Source: an uncultured Microbacteriaceae bacterium (GTDB lineage: Bacteria > Actinomycetota > Actinomycetes > Actinomycetales > Microbacteriaceae). From it: DNA of 5,424 bases. Made by a program: the position numbers and the translations under genes. Location of the stretch: positions 1 through 5,424 of the forward strand of contig CAKUJB010000079.1 in the NCBI GenBank assembly GCA_934661165.1, written 5' to 3'. Positions 4,409-5,424 of the stretch are shown here, one piece after another. The notes under the pieces were generated by a model. The model saw nothing but the letters and a program-made list of their open reading frames with translations. It had not been told where the DNA came from and did not search any database. Position 1 is the first letter of the stretch. Every line of letters begins with the position of its first letter.

Positions 4409-4680
4409 GCCTGGACGACGTCGAAGGACCACAGCTCGTGCGCGTCGGCCACGGTCTCGCTGCGCGGCGTGCGGGCCTGGCTCCACGCCTCGTAGGAGGC
4501 CTGGTCGCGCCAGTGGGTGACGACGAGCCAGAGGTCCTTGCCGTCCGCGGGGCGCAGCAGTTCGAAACGCTCGAACCCGTCGGTCTCCTCGACGCGCCGG
4601 GGGCGGTCCGCGAAGCGCTGGGCGAAGGCCTCGGCCTGGTCGGGCGCGACGGTAAGAGCGTTGACGGTGACGTAAGACAT
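4393..4680 (-). CDS. IsdG/MhuD-like antibiotic-biosynthesis-monooxygenase (ABM) protein lacking the usual heme-ligand His
   Basis: The 95-aa protein aligns well by eye with mycobacterial MhuD (about 105 aa): VNALTVAP at 6-13, QRFADRPRRVEETDGFERFELLRP at 21-44, and LWLVVTHWRD at 50-59 with YEAW at 63-66. It has the ferredoxin-like ABM fold, which works as a dimer. IsdG/MhuD enzymes use Asn7, Trp66 and an axial His75 to cleave heme. Here Asn7 and Trp66 are exactly in place, but position 75 is Glu, and the stretch between Trp66 and the last strand (LWSFDVV) is about six residues shorter. The only nearby His is His81, just before that strand. Heme degradation is thus uncertain; other ABM chemistry is possible. 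The ATG at 4680 has AAGGA about 8 bases upstream. Confidence 0.85.
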   Translation of the reverse strand: MSYVTVNALTVAPDQAEAFAQRFADRPRRVEETDGFERFELLRPADGKDLWLVVTHWRDQASYEAWSQARTPRSETVADAHELWSFDVVQASAAS

Positions 4681-4734
4681 GGCTCGATCCTTCCGCCCGG
4701 GCGCGGCGGCGGCCACGGACCTTCGGCACGACAA

Positions 4735-4769
4735 CCGGTGGCGGCTCCGGCCCCGGCACCGGGCAAAAT
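4735..4769 (+). promoter_or_regulatory. Candidate promoter region of the FBP gene with an upstream inverted repeat
   Basis: CAAAAT at 4764-4769 is a fair -10, giving a start near 4776 and a 25-base leader that contains AAGGAG (4786-4791). Immediately upstream, CCGGTG (4735-4740) and CACCGG (4757-4762) form an inverted repeat whose arms are 22 bases apart (two helical turns), covering the -35 region. An operator here would also sit in the upstream region of the divergent monooxygenase gene. Six-base GC arms can arise by chance. Confidence 0.35.
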
Positions 4770-4800
4770 GGACGGGCACCCGACCAAGGAGCCGCCCTCG

Positions 4801-5307
4801 ATGACACCGATCACGCCGGAGCAGATCCGCGCCGGCTTCGTCAACGCCTCCAAGCGTGAGGTGGCCAAGGCGACGCTGCCCCCGCTGGAGGACCTGTCGG
4901 ACAGCGACTGGGAGCCGCTGGCCTACCTCGGCTGGCGCGACGCGAAGCTGGAGTCGACCGCCTACCTCGCGCTCGAGCTCGACGGTGTCCTGCGCGTCGT
5001 CCTCCTGCACCGGGCCATGGAGCCCACGGTTCGCCGCAAGAAGATGTGCATCCTCTGCGAGGACGTCGTCAATCTCGATGACGTGAGCATGTATTCGGCT
5101 GCGCTCGCCGGGCCGGCCGGGCGCAAGGGCGACACGATCGCCACCTTCATCTGCACCGACTTCATCTGCTCGGCCAACGTGCGGCGACCCCCGACGATCG
5201 AGGCCGGCGGCGTCGACGAGGAGGCGCGCCGCTACATCGTCGAGCGCCGCGTCGCAGGGCTGCGCGAGCGCTCGGCCCGGTTCGTCGCGCAGGTGCTCGG
5301 GGGCTGA
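4801..5307 (+). CDS. FBP-domain protein (EF-G-binding, C-terminal treble-clef zinc finger)
   Basis: The 168-aa length fits the actinobacterial proteins carrying the FusB/FusC-type EF-G-binding C-terminal treble clef. The N-terminal half (residues 1-75) includes SKRE (17-20), LEDLSDSDWEPLAYLGWRD and the strand pair ESTAYLALELDGVLRVVLLHR. The zinc site is seen as C83-x2-C86 (MCILC) and C118-x4-C123 (ICTDFICS), followed by NVRRP. FusB-type proteins bind elongation factor G and release it from post-translocation ribosomes stalled by fusidic acid. In non-resistant Actinomycetota their normal role is not settled, so fusidic acid resistance should not be assumed. The ATG at 4801 has AAGGAG 9 bases upstream. 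The gene is a single unit, divergent from the monooxygenase gene and followed by a new promoter. Confidence 0.85.
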   Translation: MTPITPEQIRAGFVNASKREVAKATLPPLEDLSDSDWEPLAYLGWRDAKLESTAYLALELDGVLRVVLLHRAMEPTVRRKKMCILCEDVVNLDDVSMYSAALAGPAGRKGDTIATFICTDFICSANVRRPPTIEAGGVDEEARRYIVERRVAGLRERSARFVAQVLGG

Positions 5308-5339
5308 GCCGACCCACGGCCGGCGGCGTAGAGCCGACG

Positions 5340-5345
5340 TAAAAT
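5340..5345 (+). promoter_or_regulatory. -10 element TAAAAT for a probable leaderless transcript
   Basis: TAAAAT is a strong actinobacterial -10. Exactly 6 bases separate it from the GTG at 5352, so the predicted first transcribed base is the G of the start codon. This is the standard layout of leaderless genes in Actinomycetota. No Shine-Dalgarno sequence precedes that GTG, which fits. No clear -35 is visible. Confidence 0.6.
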
Positions 5346-5351
5346 GCAGCG

Positions 5352-5424
5352 GTGGCTCCCGACTGGCTCGCCGCGGTGCGCGGCACGATCGAGACGGATC
5401 CGCCGGCCTGGTTCGCCGACCACC
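5352..5424 (+). CDS. N-terminal fragment of an unidentified gene (continues off the right edge)
   Basis: From a GTG at 5352 the frame stays open to the window edge (24 codons). It starts MAPDWLAAVRGT and contains a DPPAWFAD segment; third positions are mostly G or C, as in the neighbouring genes. The start is chosen because the -10 element ends 6 bases before it and no ribosome binding site is present, pointing to leaderless translation. An ATG at 5344 is in another frame and overlaps the -10. Too little is visible to assign a family. Confidence 0.5.
   Translation, partial: MAPDWLAAVRGTIETDPPAWFADH

Noticed and set aside
1..5424. Mobile element, phage, CRISPR or defence island
   Set aside because: No transposase, integrase, terminal inverted repeats, spaced direct repeats or toxin/nuclease motifs; gene content and codon bias look uniform across the window apart from the AT-richer lon promoter region.

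Overview
The window is a high-GC chromosomal segment with actinobacterial character. This is supported by strong GC bias at third codon positions, GTG starts, a HAIR operator in front of lon, an IsdG/MhuD-like monooxygenase, an actinobacterial-type FBP zinc-finger protein and a probable leaderless mRNA at the right edge. I cannot place it below the phylum. I see no rRNA, tRNA, CRISPR, transposase, integrase or phage gene; it reads as ordinary, densely packed core/accessory chromosome.

Left part (1-1688). The first 52 bases are the 5' end of a leftward lon gene, with a near-consensus HspR operator (HAIR) just upstream. Divergent from it run four rightward genes: a 79-aa helix-turn-helix protein, a PhnB-type VOC protein, a short VTT/DedA-like membrane protein, and a CsoR-family (DUF156) repressor. 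The repressor has its own operator and -10 element and lacks the copper-ligand histidine. A palindrome overlaps the probable -10 of the membrane protein gene.

Middle (1705-3651). Two leftward genes, probably co-transcribed: a VC0807-like multi-pass membrane protein with a repetitive N-terminal tail, then a Gfo/Idh/MocA oxidoreductase that appears to lack part of its Rossmann fold. A divergent intergenic region of 295 bases holds a perfect 7-7-7 inverted repeat and an ECF-sigma-like promoter.

Right part (3652-5424). A rightward 243-aa protein of unknown family converges on a leftward 95-aa IsdG/MhuD-like monooxygenase that seems to have lost the heme-ligand histidine. Next come a rightward FBP (EF-G-binding, treble-clef zinc finger) protein and the start of an unidentified rightward gene at the edge.

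Most genes look like single transcription units with short gaps; I see no multi-gene pathway. Stress physiology (HspR/lon, possible ECF control, persulfide- or metal-type sensing, FBP) is a loose common thread and is inference only. The points most worth a second look are the HAIR at lon, the CstR-like fingerprint of the CsoR-family protein, and the two enzymes with internal losses at functional sites.
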